Shown: positions 11,014 through 21,430 of the stretch, in pieces
How positions within the stretch are numbered: position 1 is the first letter of the stretch
How the letters are laid out: each line of letters starts with the position of its first letter
Assembly (NCBI GenBank): GCA_038373885.1
Contig: JAWZYV010011613.1
Coordinates: 496,001-560,000 of the forward strand
From: Cheiracanthium punctorium
Taxonomy: Eukaryota > Arthropoda > Arachnida > Araneae > Cheiracanthiidae
Reading direction: 5' to 3'
Length of the DNA stretch: 64,000 nucleotides
The notes under the pieces: generated by a model
What the model was told of the DNA's origin: nothing
Databases searched by the model: none
Seen by the model: only the letters and a program-made list of their open reading frames with translations
Position numbers and translations under genes: made by a program

Positions 11014-13072
11014 TACTGGTAACTCGACGTATTCCTGGCAAGACGTGATAGGGGAGCCAAAATGCCACAATTTTAACCCGCATATGTATGGTCGAAAATC
11101 AGTAGTTTTCGAGAAAATTTAATTTTAAACTTTTTTCTTCAATAACCCAAACTTTGATATTCAGGTGCAAATGAAAAAATATATACTCATTAATTGGGTT
11201 TCATTTTAACTTACTTTCACAGTTGAAACTCTAACTAAGCTGACGTAATCATAAAAAGTAAAACAATACTTTAAAATTTAAATTCATGAGCCATTACATG
11301 TATTTTGTAAATTAATTCCCGTGTTTTCATAAAAAAGTTTTTATTTATTTCAAAAAATACGATGACAATAAGCGTACAAATTACAAATAATATTTCTCCC
11401 AATTATCGGCTAGTCAAAAACGTATTAATGTCCATCTAAAGACATGCACACGCTAAAAAGCGTTTTTTGAAACTAACAAAACCTGCTTAGTTAAGTAGTT
11501 TGGTAGCTTTGTTTTGTGATATAACAAAAGTTCAATTTAACTAAATACTTTGAGTTTTGACAAAATGATTTTGTTAAAAACTCAGAACGAATGAAATTTC
11601 AAATCGTTCTACAGTTAATTTGCACATGCGCGAAGGATATGCGCAGGACTGTGAAAGACTGATTCCAGACCGTCAGGCCTGCCTAAAGAAGAAGTTCGTA
11701 TTTACGGAAGGGGAAGAGCTAAGGAAGGATCTACAGTCTGCTGATACATTAAAAAATTGATAACATCAAACACAAAATTAAATTTGGGATTTTTCTTAGT
11801 TTGTTGGCAATTTCAGAGGCAAGCCTAGTTAGTTTATCTATTTAAAGAAATTTAGATTTTTATTTGACTGTTTTTACAGGTTTCTACAGATTTAACTTAA
11901 AGCCACTCAGTGTCCGTTAGGCTTCACGATGGCACAGTGGTTATACCACTGAAAATGGTAGATGGCCGAAGTGTGAAGGTCCCGGGCTCGGGTCCCATCG
12001 CGCGATCGTCGATCTAACGGTCTGGAGTTTTGGTAGGTTTTCTCCAGATGTAACGTGAATACGCGTTAGAACCCCTTAGAAAGTCCTCCTACCAAGGCAT
12101 CCCTCATCTTAGACAGATACCCTTCGCGCAGGTTCGCCTTAATCACACACAATCACAATCACAGTGTCCGTTAGACTAACTTAGTAGTTTAAAATAATCA
12201 AAATCCCTTTTCGACAATATAACGATCCGCAAAATATCTAAGGGTGTAAAAAATCTTGTTTCGTTAAAATGTTAGTAAACGTATATCGGTTTTATGTAGC
12301 AAACAGTTTAATTCGTATACCACGGCGGAAAGAAAATCACTTATTGTCTCATTATTAGCACTCATTTTTTATATTCTTTCTAAGGGAAAATACATTAATT
12401 TTCCAAATGAAAGACTAGAGATAAAAATGTTTATTAGCTTCGTAATACATTTATTAAAGCGCTTAAGTTCTGCTAGCTAAGTGATTGTATAAATTCTTCT
12501 TTAAAGAGCTGTATTAATTTGGCCTTTGCAGCAAAAAAGAAAAAAAAGAGAACGACAGACAGACACTTCAGTATAGCTGATGCGTATATACATCAGCATG
12601 AATTTGGATCATAATTACTTAGTGAAATAAACTGGCTCTCATTATAATGTGAAATTTGAGGAAGTAGTACGCGTGCTACTGTACACTGGGACAAATTTTA
12701 CTTGCAATTTTTACGCTTACTGCTATCGCATTTAAAAATAAATAAATAATATCTTTTGAAAGGAAACACGTGAATTAAAAATACATGTAATGGTTCGTGA
12801 ATCCAAATTTTAAAGTAGTTTGTACTTTTTATAATTAATTTAGCTTATTTAGTTTCATCTATGAAAAGAAATTAAAATGAAATCCATTTAAGTAGTAGAT
12901 TTTTTAAAATTTGCTCTTGAAGGTCAAATTTTGGGTTACTCAAGATAAAAGTTTAAAATTAAATTTTCTCAAAAACTACTGATTTCCGGCCATGCACAGG
13001 GCGGTTAAAATTGCAGCATTATGACTCCCCTTTCACGTCTTTCCAGGAATACGTCGAGTTACGAGCAACCCT
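11014..13072. mobile_element. Long-TIR element without coding capacity
   Basis: Positions about 11014-11410 are the imperfect reverse complement of about 12690-13072. Conserved blocks include aactcgacgtattcctgg at the tips, agaaaatttaattttaaact and accattacatgtattt. The inner 1.3 kb has no open frame that resembles a transposase. A SINE (11921-12161) was inserted later. The superfamily is unknown: I see no clear target duplication, and the approximately 380-bp TIRs are longer than usual for a simple MITE. Possible identities are a foldback-type element or an internally deleted DNA transposon. Confidence 0.65.
11921..12161 (+). repeat. tRNA-derived SINE, family A, copy 1
   Basis: A 241-bp unit is flanked by a perfect 13-bp direct repeat, cagtgtccgttag (11908-11920 and 12162-12174), a target-primed insertion signature. 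The head has an A-box-like ggcacagtggttata and a B-box-like ggctcgggtccc. The tail is an (AATCACAC)-like simple repeat. Two decayed copies in the opposite orientation occur at 32823-33010 and 42025-42243. It is nested in the element at 11014-13072 and so is younger than it. Confidence 0.85.
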
Positions 13073-13745
13073 GAATACAGTGTGTCCTGTGCTAACGGTA
13101 GCTGTGACTAACTCTTGAACTGTTAGTCAGAGCGGTAGACTTCGAATTGCAAAAATGTGTTAAATTATAAAATCAATTATCTCAGAACATTTTGAGTCAA
13201 AAACTTTGTATAACTAACAAAATTTGAATTTTTAAGCGGTCCTAGGAGTTTTTTAAAATTAATTTTCTTGCACACTCTTTTACGAGCAAAAGTCATGGAA
13301 TTATGAAGAAGCAAACATTTTGACTTAAATCACTTCTTTTCGCACTTAAAAATACCCTATTACGGGAAGCCCTTGAGGGACCATATCAGAATTGAAATTT
13401 TATTTCATACGCCTTAATTTCATTTGCTAACATAATGCGAAGAAAGAAGCAAAGCTTATTTAAGATGCAGTTTCTCTTCTAATAGGGCAGCAGACGGTAA
13501 AAATTAAATTTAAATGCTTTACTAATGTTGAAAAACTGTTTTAGCTAGTTTGTTATCTTTTGTCTAAGGTTTATGGCGTTCGTAGCTAATGGAAAGTGAA
13601 AAACGCAAGAGGATATTAATTACTAATACATGCACTGAAATGGTGTTATTTTCCGGGGATTTTCATAGGAATAAATAAGAAACTGCAATGCAGTAAGCTG
13701 TAAAATTTTGACAATTGAATGACAATAAGTCATCTGCTAGTATTA
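13073..13745. other. Non-coding stretch
   Basis: No gene, SINE or TIR pair recognised. Confidence 0.45.
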
Positions 13746-13889
13746 CAGTCGACGCTCGTTATTACGAACCTTTCTATGCGAACGCTTGCGATTTTATGAA
13801 CTTAACATGTCGTCCCGAATGCACTTCCATTGATGCTTTTACGAACTATGTATATGGCCCCTACAGTTAGTAAAAACGAGCATCATCTG
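13746..13889. mobile_element. 144-bp pogo/Tigger-like MITE
   Basis: The ends are imperfect inverted repeats: the left CAGTCGACGCTCGTTATTAC resembles the reverse complement of the right, CAGATGATGCTCGTTTTTAC. TA flanks both sides (13744-13745 and 13890-13891), the expected target duplication. The body is too short to code. Assignment to the pogo group rests on the cgctcgtta-type terminus and TA target only. Confidence 0.6.
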
Positions 13890-14151
13890 TATATTAAAAA
13901 TTGTGAGCCGGTTAAGGGAAACCGAAGCCTTTGAGACCGACCAAAATCAAGAAGAATCCAGTGGTGGCCATGGGCGAAAATGTTAGTCCTGCCAGAAATC
14001 TATGACCCCCACCCCCTCCGTACAGAAATGGAAAATCTTTACTACTAAATTCGTAGTTTCTTTTTTACAAAACATAAAAAAATAATTTTTTTTGAAAGTT
14101 AAATCGATACTCCTTTATTTTAAACTTGCGAATCAGTGCAACCCGGTAGTA

Positions 14152-15393
14152 CACTATCTGGCCAAAAGTATCCGGAGACCCCCTAAAAAAGTGGTTCTGG
14201 CGGGTGACGCAATTGGATGCGTAATCGAAAGCTATAAAAGTGTTGGTAGTGGTTTGTCTGGTTGTATGTATGCGTTTGGGAAGCAATGAGTAGTCAAAGG
14301 AGCTAAGTGAGTTCGATCGTGGCAGTATAGTGGGATGCCACCTTTGTGGGAAATCAGTTCGTGAGATTGCAGATATTCTGCAGAAGCCTAAATCCACTGT
14401 GAGTGATATAATTGTGAAGTGTTAACGTCTAGGCAGTGAAACTGGAGAAAATCGGAGTGGTAGGCCGAAAAAACTTAGTGAACGCAGCCGCAGAACTCTG
14501 AAAAGGGTAATGAAACACAATCGCAAGTCCTCGTTGGTGGAAATTTCTGAAGAGTTCCAAAGTTCATGAGGCGTTAGTGTTAGCAGCAGGACTGTTCGTC
14601 GAGATTTAAACAATTTGGGATTCCACGGTCGTGCAGCCGCTCACAAGCCGAACTTCACTGCACAGAATGCGATACATCGATTGCAATGGTGCAGAGCTCA
14701 CCGTCATTGGACTGTGGGCATGTGGAAAACTATTCTTTGGAGTGATGAATCTTGCTTCACAGTCTGGCAATCGGATGGACGAGTCTGGGTTCGGCAGATG
14801 CCCGGCGAACGTTTTTTTCGTGGTTGCATTGTGCCACGGAGAAAATCGGTGCCATGCAATTTTGGTGGTGGCAGTATAATGGTGTGAGGTGTTTCTCGTG
14901 GTTTGGCTTGGGTCCGTTAGTTCCTGTGGTTAGAAACATAAACTCTGCGATGTATGTGGGCATTCTGGACAATGCTGCACTCCTAACTCTATGGCAATAC
15001 TTCGGGGAAGGCCCATTTCTCTTCCAGCAGGATAACTGCTCCGTTCACACATTGAGGCTTGCACAGACGTGGTTTGACGAAATGGGTGTTCAAAAACTGG
15101 ACTGGCCTTCTGAGAGCCCCGATCTAAATCCCATAGAACACCTTTGTGACGAATTAGAGCGCATATTACGTAGCCAGCCAAATCGACCATACTCACTGCA
15201 AGCACTCACTTCAGCTGTGATGGACGCCTGGAAGTCAATTCCTATGGCCACCTATCAAAAATTGGTGAAAGTCTTCCGAGACGTGTGCAGGCTGTCATCG
15301 ACGCAAAAGGGGGACCAACATCATATTAATATGTGCCTCAGGACGCTCTAAGTTCATACCACTGGGTGTCCGGAGACTTTTGGCCAGATAGTG
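14152..15393 (+). mobile_element. Tc1-like DNA transposon
   Basis: A full-length 1,242-bp element. The terminal inverted repeats of about 30 bp begin CACTATCTGGCCAAAAGT on both ends and continue to a CCGGASACCC block. TA flanks both ends. This length and terminus are typical of Tc1-family elements. It carries one transposase relic in the plus orientation covering nearly the whole interior. Confidence 0.92.
14286..15351 (+). pseudogene. Tc1-family transposase (DD34E), frameshifted
   Basis: The N-terminal half shows the paired-like DNA-binding region (ELSEFDRGSIVG, then VREIADILQKP) and a GRPKKLSERSRRTLKR linker. The catalytic part has WSDESCF (first Asp), FQQDNCSVHT (second Asp) and SPDLNPIEHLCDELE (Glu), consistent with DD34E spacing. 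Damage is clear: a shift just after the ATG, stops at about 14423 and 14567, and a frame change near 14870 with a stop after GGGSIMV. The C-terminal frame is intact from 14752 to 15351. The three catalytic residues survive, but the protein cannot be made from this copy. Confidence 0.9.
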
Positions 15394-15421
15394 TAGTTGC
15401 TGCATCCAACGAGGCTGCAAT

Positions 15422-15697
15422 CACGGACTCATGGTTTTGGATATAGGACAATCATTTACGTATTCTAAAAGAGCTAAACAAAATTTGCCTCTTAGATGAC
15501 ACTGTAAGTCGTAATTATTATGTTGTGCGGAGGCGTGCGTTAGTATTAGACCGCATCATGGTCCATCGGTATGCGTCACTAGAGGGGGTTTATACAGCTA
15601 ATCATTAAAATGGGGTGGAGTATTTTTCTTTCAGAAGCTGAAGCTATTACGCCCGTCTGCCGCTAGTCGATGATTGTCCTATATCGAAGTCCGTGTG
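15422..15697. mobile_element. Small inverted-repeat element (MITE)
   Basis: The left end cacggact followed by gatataggacaatcat and the reverse complement of the right end carry the same blocks; the left copy has about 9 extra bases between them. Total length is about 276 bp with no coding capacity. The target duplication is not clear. Confidence 0.5.
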
Positions 15698-15824
15698 CAG
15701 ATTCAACAAAGCATGTACCTATGGAGGAAGTCCTACCAAGAATATGCTCTCACTCATCCACAGTATTGTGTAAGAAAGAAGTATTAACGGAGCGTACTGC
15801 TACTCTAAATCGCTAGTATGGACT

Positions 15825-16135
15825 ATTTTAAGCACATATTGCGCGCATATTCATATCTTCCCATTTTGGGACAAGCACGATAGCCTAGAGACAAAGAATG
15901 CAGATTTGATTTCTACGATTTCATTTGGAATAAGCATATTCATTTGGAATAAGCGATAATCTTTCTCTAGATAGTGACATTATGTGGACCAATGAATATC
16001 AGTTTTCAAGACAGGGTGTTATAAATAAACAAATAGTCGGTATTGGTTTCTGGAATATCCTCATATCATTCGACTGAACTTACATCAAGTGTGTTGGTCG
16101 GTAAGTGTTTGGTGTGGTGTGACTTAAAGCTGGAA
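15825..16135 (+). pseudogene. Fragment of a DUF4817/DDE_3-type transposase
   Basis: A short stretch retains the centre of a DDE domain: DIMWTNEYQFSRQGVINKQ, where family members usually have WTDESQF, so the first catalytic Asp is Asn here. After a frame change come EYPHIIR and VCWSVSVWCGV, matching the usual ENPH...W..NVWCG layout. Upstream pieces (DKECRFDFYDFI) fit the preceding segment with a stop. No TIRs were found around it. It represents a subfamily different from the copies at 4.5, 52, 54 and 58 kb. Confidence 0.65.
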
Positions 16136-18150
16136 AAAGAAAAAAAAAGTTGATAATCTTTTATTTTGATAGCATTCAGAAAAGCTTCAGGATAAATAAT
16201 ATAAAATATTTCATTACTATACTAATACAGAAACTAAAAAAATTGCCTAAATTTTAATAACTTTTGTCTCTTACGAAAATTTTTTAAAGATTCCGTCAAA
16301 AAAAAAACTGTACCTAAAGTATTTAATTAGAAATAAAGCCTAGTTAATGGCTTATTTTGTTCAAAAAGTGAAGGTAAGACGACAGGTTTCGCAAGGAAAA
16401 TGAATGGTTAAAAATATTAAGAAAATCTTTTTACAAGTTTCCTATTTAACCCATTTAAGAGACCGAAATAATTAATTATTAGAGAGATAGCTTTAATGAA
16501 GCTATTCATTACATACAACAACAACAACAAAAAAAGAAAGAAAAACAACCAAATAAAATACAATAAAAAAACACCCACCATAATTATGGTGTAATGCTTT
16601 TAAAGATAAAATAAAAGAGAAAGTTGCCCGCGTAAAATAATCAGTAGTTTTATGTTTAGAAATATCTTAGGTATGAATTAATTTAAGAGAATTATCAAAT
16701 TAATTTATTAAAAAAATCTATAAACAAAATAATTTTTAGGTTCACGAATAGTTTACTTTGCACGTAGGACTCCATTTACAAAGCTTGGCTCATTTATTTA
16801 ATTAATCAGTTTATTTTACTTTATAAGATGACCTGGATCTAAATTTTTTACCATTTGATAACATGGGATTTTTAAGAGCGAGAGGTCTTCGGAAGTCAAT
16901 ATTTTCCATTTATATGAAAATATTCATGTATATGATTATGTAGCACAATGGGGATTGTAAATTATACGTATATTCAAAATTCTGAAGCTGTTTGCTCGAG
17001 TCTTGTATCTACTCCCAATAAAATAATCACTATTTCTCACAGCCTTATTGATGGATTTCTCATTATTTTATTAACACGCACGCTCAACGAAACAAAATAA
17101 TTTGAGAGTGGCTATTACATGTGTGTGTGTGTGTGTGTGTGTGAGTGAGTGATGGATTTTATAATATTTACAGAAGAAAACTACGGTTTCTACGCACTTT
17201 AAACGACGGTCACAAAGCATGTAAACAATTTTTGCTTGCTCTGAGCCCAGCTGAGCTGTCTAGCCAAGGATTTCGATCCTAGCTGTTTCAAAACCCGAAG
17301 TCCAAATAATATTTTTGTTATTTGAACAGCTTGGTCCTTTTTCATTAGATTTATAAATAAGAGCCAATATTCTTCTTGGATTGCAGCTAAAGAGTCAAAC
17401 CAGTGATGATACAACGTTCACAGTATTTGAGAAAATTCTGGCATACAATATTTCACCAATAATGTAAACCTGATAGCTTTAAGTTTTCACTCAGCATTAC
17501 GAATGAATAAAAATCAGTTGTAGGACTGCACGTCAGAAGTGAAAACTTCTTGTCAAGCTTTCTCAAATTTATATTAATGCAGTTAAACAGTTTTTCACAC
17601 ATTATTGTTTATGTTAACAAATAATAAACATTTATGAACATTTATTCACATTTTTATAAATTTGAAATTCTTTGTAAAAAATTTTTAAATGAAAAATTTA
17701 ATTTTTTTAAGGCTGTAAGGGTATCGCACATTTATTTATGATATTCTCACAATTTCAACTATTTTTGTACGTTTGTACATATTTTAACACAATTTGCACT
17801 ACGTTAGCATTGGAAATGTTCGGATTTTTTAAAATTTAATTACATTTCGAATTTCGCGCTCGATTTGTGTGCATATTTAAAAATTAAAAAGAGAGAGGGA
17901 GCGCGCGCACAGGCCGCAACGTGAGCTGGTATATGCATACGGTATACATCAGCGATACACATTTTTCTCCACGTGTTGGATTTTGTTCAATTTAAATAAT
18001 AATTATGTACGTATGTTATGTATATTTTTTTTAATCCCAAGTAGTGTACAGGCAAAGTCTAATTTTATTTATTTAGATACATAAAAGTTCCCTTTCCGAA
18101 ATTGAAAGAACAATCACTTCAAACTTTAGTCATGCCATCTCGAGTCGAAT
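16136..18150. other. AT-rich non-coding stretch
   Basis: It contains a (TG)n microsatellite at about 17120-17143. A minus-strand frame at 17199-17414 is open for 71 codons but shows no domain I know and no flanking splice sites. A GC-richer purine run (gagagagggagcgcgcgc) is near 17890. Confidence 0.45.
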
Positions 18151-18154
18151 ACGT

Positions 18155-18425
18155 CTGGTGGTTAGAATGCCTGCCTGGCATGCCTTGGGTTTACGGTTCG
18201 ATACCTGTCGCGGAAGCAGTTTGAAGTTTTTACGTATGGTAAGAGATCGCACTATTAAAATTCAAAGAAAGAGGAAATCTCAGAGACGACGTACCTATGA
18301 CGTCACGATCTACTTTTTCCTTATATGTATCGGAGCGGGACTGCCACGCATATTCAGTGGTTTTTCTCCATCCCAAAAGTACCCAACGCGCCTAAAGAAG
18401 TTTTCACTTGAAAAATTTGTATGGT
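18155..18425 (+). repeat. tRNA-derived SINE, family B, copy 1
   Basis: The head looks like a tRNA gene: ctggtggttagaatgcc as A box and ggttcgatacc as a near-perfect B box. The body (tttttacgtatggtaagag, ctcagagacgacgta, tgacgtca) matches, reverse-complemented, the copy at 29797-30085, and the 3' ends agree to about aaaaatttgtat. The reading frame seen here at 18158-18427 is incidental. Confidence 0.75.
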
Positions 18426-18719
18426 AAATACATTCGTAAATCTGCTTCGTATACTTCATACATTTTTTAGTAAATATTGGTGAGAAATGAAGTTTTTAAT
18501 TTTTTTTTTAACAAATTTGCAATATTTACTTTAAATACTTACTCAAAATATTTCCTCGTGCTTACGACGATTCTAAATAACTTATATTTATATACAGAAT
18601 AAGAAAAATTTGAAGTACACTGGTTTCCAAAAATTCGGAAAAAATCACAAAAATAAGGCATATGAAATAAGGCGTATGAAATTGGAATATAGTGTCAAAT
18701 AAGTGTTACTGAGTAAAAC

Positions 18720-19200
18720 TGCAAAACGCAAATTAGTGGCGTTGCAGCCAGAATTAAATTTGCAAGGAGCATAAATTTGCATGCTTTAAATCAAGCCCGC
18801 AATTTTTGCTGTGATTGTAAGGTAGGGAATCAGGCAGCTGGATTCTTCGCTCGTCGTTAATTTGAGGAGCGTCTAGGGGTTCATGTGATTGGCTAAAAGA
18901 CCTCCCGTTTCCCTCCGGAGTTGTTATCGCAGTCGGTAACCAAACAGCTGGTTCTGCCCAGTTGGTAGCTAACAACCGACGATTTCGTGAACCATCGGCG
19001 GAGAATTCCACCCAGGGATAGCCAATTCGTAACAATCAACTCCAGCTATCATTTTCCTGAAGAACTGCGATAGAGTTATAGGGACACTAGGGGCAATAAG
19101 TCATTCACACAGATACTTAAGAACTTAAGTGTCAGTCCTTCTGTAGGCGGCTAGACGGCTAATTAGTGGAGGGCTGTTCTCTTTTGTTGTTCTCCTTCAT
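18720..19200. other. GC-richer island of unknown nature
   Basis: Composition rises sharply above the surroundings, with many CpGs, a CCAAT-type motif (gattggct at about 18888) and an octamer-like atgcaaat (minus strand, near 18780). A minus-strand frame at 18754-19035 stays open for 93 codons with unusual, Pro/Arg/Asn-rich composition but no known domain. A part of an LTR, a promoter or a decayed exon are all possible. No terminal repeats were found. Confidence 0.4.
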
Positions 19201-19540
19201 TGAAAATAATTTGTTTATTTGTTTCCGTAAAAAAATTATAATCAAGAGTCATTTTTTCCCCCATTTATTCATGAGAAAAGGGCTAACGATTCCGTGATAA
19301 TTTTTGCTGCCAAAAATAATTTTCTTAAGTGTGATATTTTTACGTGGTTTAATGCTTTAACTATACAAGTATATTTTCAAATTCATAAAAATTCAAGAAT
19401 TTATATTCTTTTAGATAAATTCAAGCAAAAGTCTCCAATCTTTTACTGAGACAAGATTTAATTGTATTTTTCCGTTGTTATTGCGTAAATTGCAAGTTAA
19501 ATTGTGTAACAATGGAGTCAGATTTAAAAGTAACAAAAAC

Positions 19541-19800
19541 GGTCACAGTGGCGTCACTTGGTGGCTAATCACAATCTCCCTAATAGCACCGTGACCTAAA
19601 TGTGAAGGCATTGCGATGTGCAAGACCATCACGGGACGGCGCGAATGAGTCACTAATAAGTCACCTTGACTGACTAATGTCCGTCTGCGCAACGTCACAA
19701 TGTAACGTCACCATGCAGTCACACTGTGACTTGTGCACGACACTGTGATTTCGATGCGACGTTACAGCGCCGTCACATTCACTGCACTGTGGCCTAAATG
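19541..19800. repeat. GTCAC/GTGAC-rich island
   Basis: Within about 260 bp, GTCAC occurs eight times and GTGAC twice, far above expectation in this AT-rich DNA. A degenerate direct repeat (caccgtgacctaaatgt / cactgtggcctaaatgt) lies near its two ends. There is no reading frame. It may be a decayed satellite, a subterminal binding-site cluster of a transposon, or a cluster of cAMP-response-like half sites. Confidence 0.6.
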
Positions 19801-20569
19801 TTCCACTGATTTAAAACTGAAAAAACTTTTTTTTTAGAAATTTTAAAAAGCGATAAAAATGTAGTAGTTTTTTTATAAGGTCATTTAATTAAAAATATTC
19901 ACTTTTAAAACGGTTAAATGATTAAAGACTGAGTGATAAGACTTAATTTCAGTAATAAGAAAAAGAAGAATTGATGGTTTATTATCTGCAAAACATTATT
20001 AGGTGTTGCATAAAAATAATTAAGCTTTCTTAGAAATCTTTAAAAATGCTATATCTGAAATGCCTTCTCTGATTTTTCGTCTGATATGCTTTTTATGCTT
20101 TGAAGTAACATTTTACAAGTAAATTGTCATCAGAGATAAAAAGTGAAACCCCCTAATGACATTACATTGTTTTGAAAGTAGGGAATATATTATTTTATTT
20201 AATTAACTCTGTTAATTACTTTTATTAATGGAGCAAGAATTTTTAATTTATGTTTGGAGTAATTTTTCCTTGCTATCACTGTGTGTATGTATGTGTGTGA
20301 TATTCTGGATAAAAAGGAAAAATGATTTTCCAATTTTTTTATTTTTTGTGATCTTTTAATAAAAATGACTCTCCATAAAGTTTAAATTATGACTGTTTTA
20401 GCCGATTTGAAGATCAGTATCATTGATTTCTACAATAAAAACAAGCAAAGAGTATGTATGGATTATGAGACTTTCAACTGAGTTTTTCAGTTGTACTACG
20501 AAGATTAATTTGATTGTTTTATCATAAATACACGCACACAAACATACACACATACACACATAATAGTTA
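19801..20569. other. Non-coding stretch
   Basis: AT-rich, with an ACAC-rich simple-sequence tract at about 20529-20560. No gene recognised. Confidence 0.5.
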
Positions 20570-21430
20570 GGTGAAGGTGGCCCAAAATGATCCTCGCTGG
20601 CAAAAGGATCCACATATGCTTTCTTAGATACAGGTAGCACAACCTACCGGCTAATACATAAATTAGTTGTTCCAAGTCAACAGCAATGATGATATTTAAA
20701 GGATCGGTGTATTACGTGTCTGAGTAGAATTCTTCAGCAAAACTGGGTTTTATCATATCTCTTACATGGCAAGCAAAAACTTTCCTATTTATTTAGAAAT
20801 ACAGTCTTTAATATATAGAAATATGACTTGGTTTACTGAATAATGTTTTTAGATGTGAATTACACTTGTTAGCCATACTGCCGGGTAAAATGATCCAACG
20901 ACTGAAGAAACTTCAGTACCGGGCCTTAGTCATCATGGCAGCCTTTCAGGCGTTGTCAAAGTGTGAAACTTCCCATTATATTAGTTAACTTATTTCTGAA
21001 TTTATTGCATGCTATACTTTTTTAATTATAATTTTGAAATATTCCATTTTACTGTTTGTGACACTTTTTTATTTTAAAATTTTCATAAAATAAAATATGA
21101 TTACTATCTGATTGTAAAACTTATTTTATTTCATTGTGCCTAGTCATAATTACTTTTAATTCTTTCAGTTTGCCCATAAAAAATTTGCAATTATTTTCAA
21201 ATGAAGGATCATTTTGCCCTTGGCTGAGGGTAATATGATCCTTTGGACTCTTTTTCAAAATTCTATTCCTTTCGTTAGTTTTTGGGTTAGTAATTTGGGT
21301 TTAAAATATTATAAAATATGTTTATGATGCTAAATATAGTGTAAAATATTGTGTCAAAGGTCCAAAGTTTTATTTAACATTTATGTTATTTTATTTCCCC
21401 TAAAGGGGATCATTTTGGGTCACTTTCCCC
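20570..21430. mobile_element. 861-bp TIR element with repeated GGATCATTTTG motif
   Basis: The ends match as inverted repeats over about 24 bp (GGTGAAGGTGGCCCAAAATG on the left, GGGGAAAGTGACCCAAAATG as reverse complement of the right, both followed by ATCC). TA flanks both ends. The ATGATCC / GGATCAT core recurs internally near 20887, 21207 and 21235 in both orientations, suggesting subterminal binding sites. No transposase frame is present, so it is non-autonomous. Superfamily is uncertain; the TA target suggests Tc1/mariner-like. Confidence 0.65.

Noticed and set aside
11940..12010. Genuine tRNA gene
   Set aside because: Has Pol III box-like motifs but no cloverleaf with paired acceptor stem; flanking direct repeats and related copies show it is a SINE. 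The same applies at 18160 and 61160.
14065..14397. Minus-strand 110-codon frame over the Tc1 5' end
   Set aside because: It is antisense to the Tc1 TIR and transposase start; the plus-strand reading explains the DNA.
18158..18427. Plus-strand 89-codon frame
   Set aside because: It lies entirely in a SINE whose second copy does not keep the frame.
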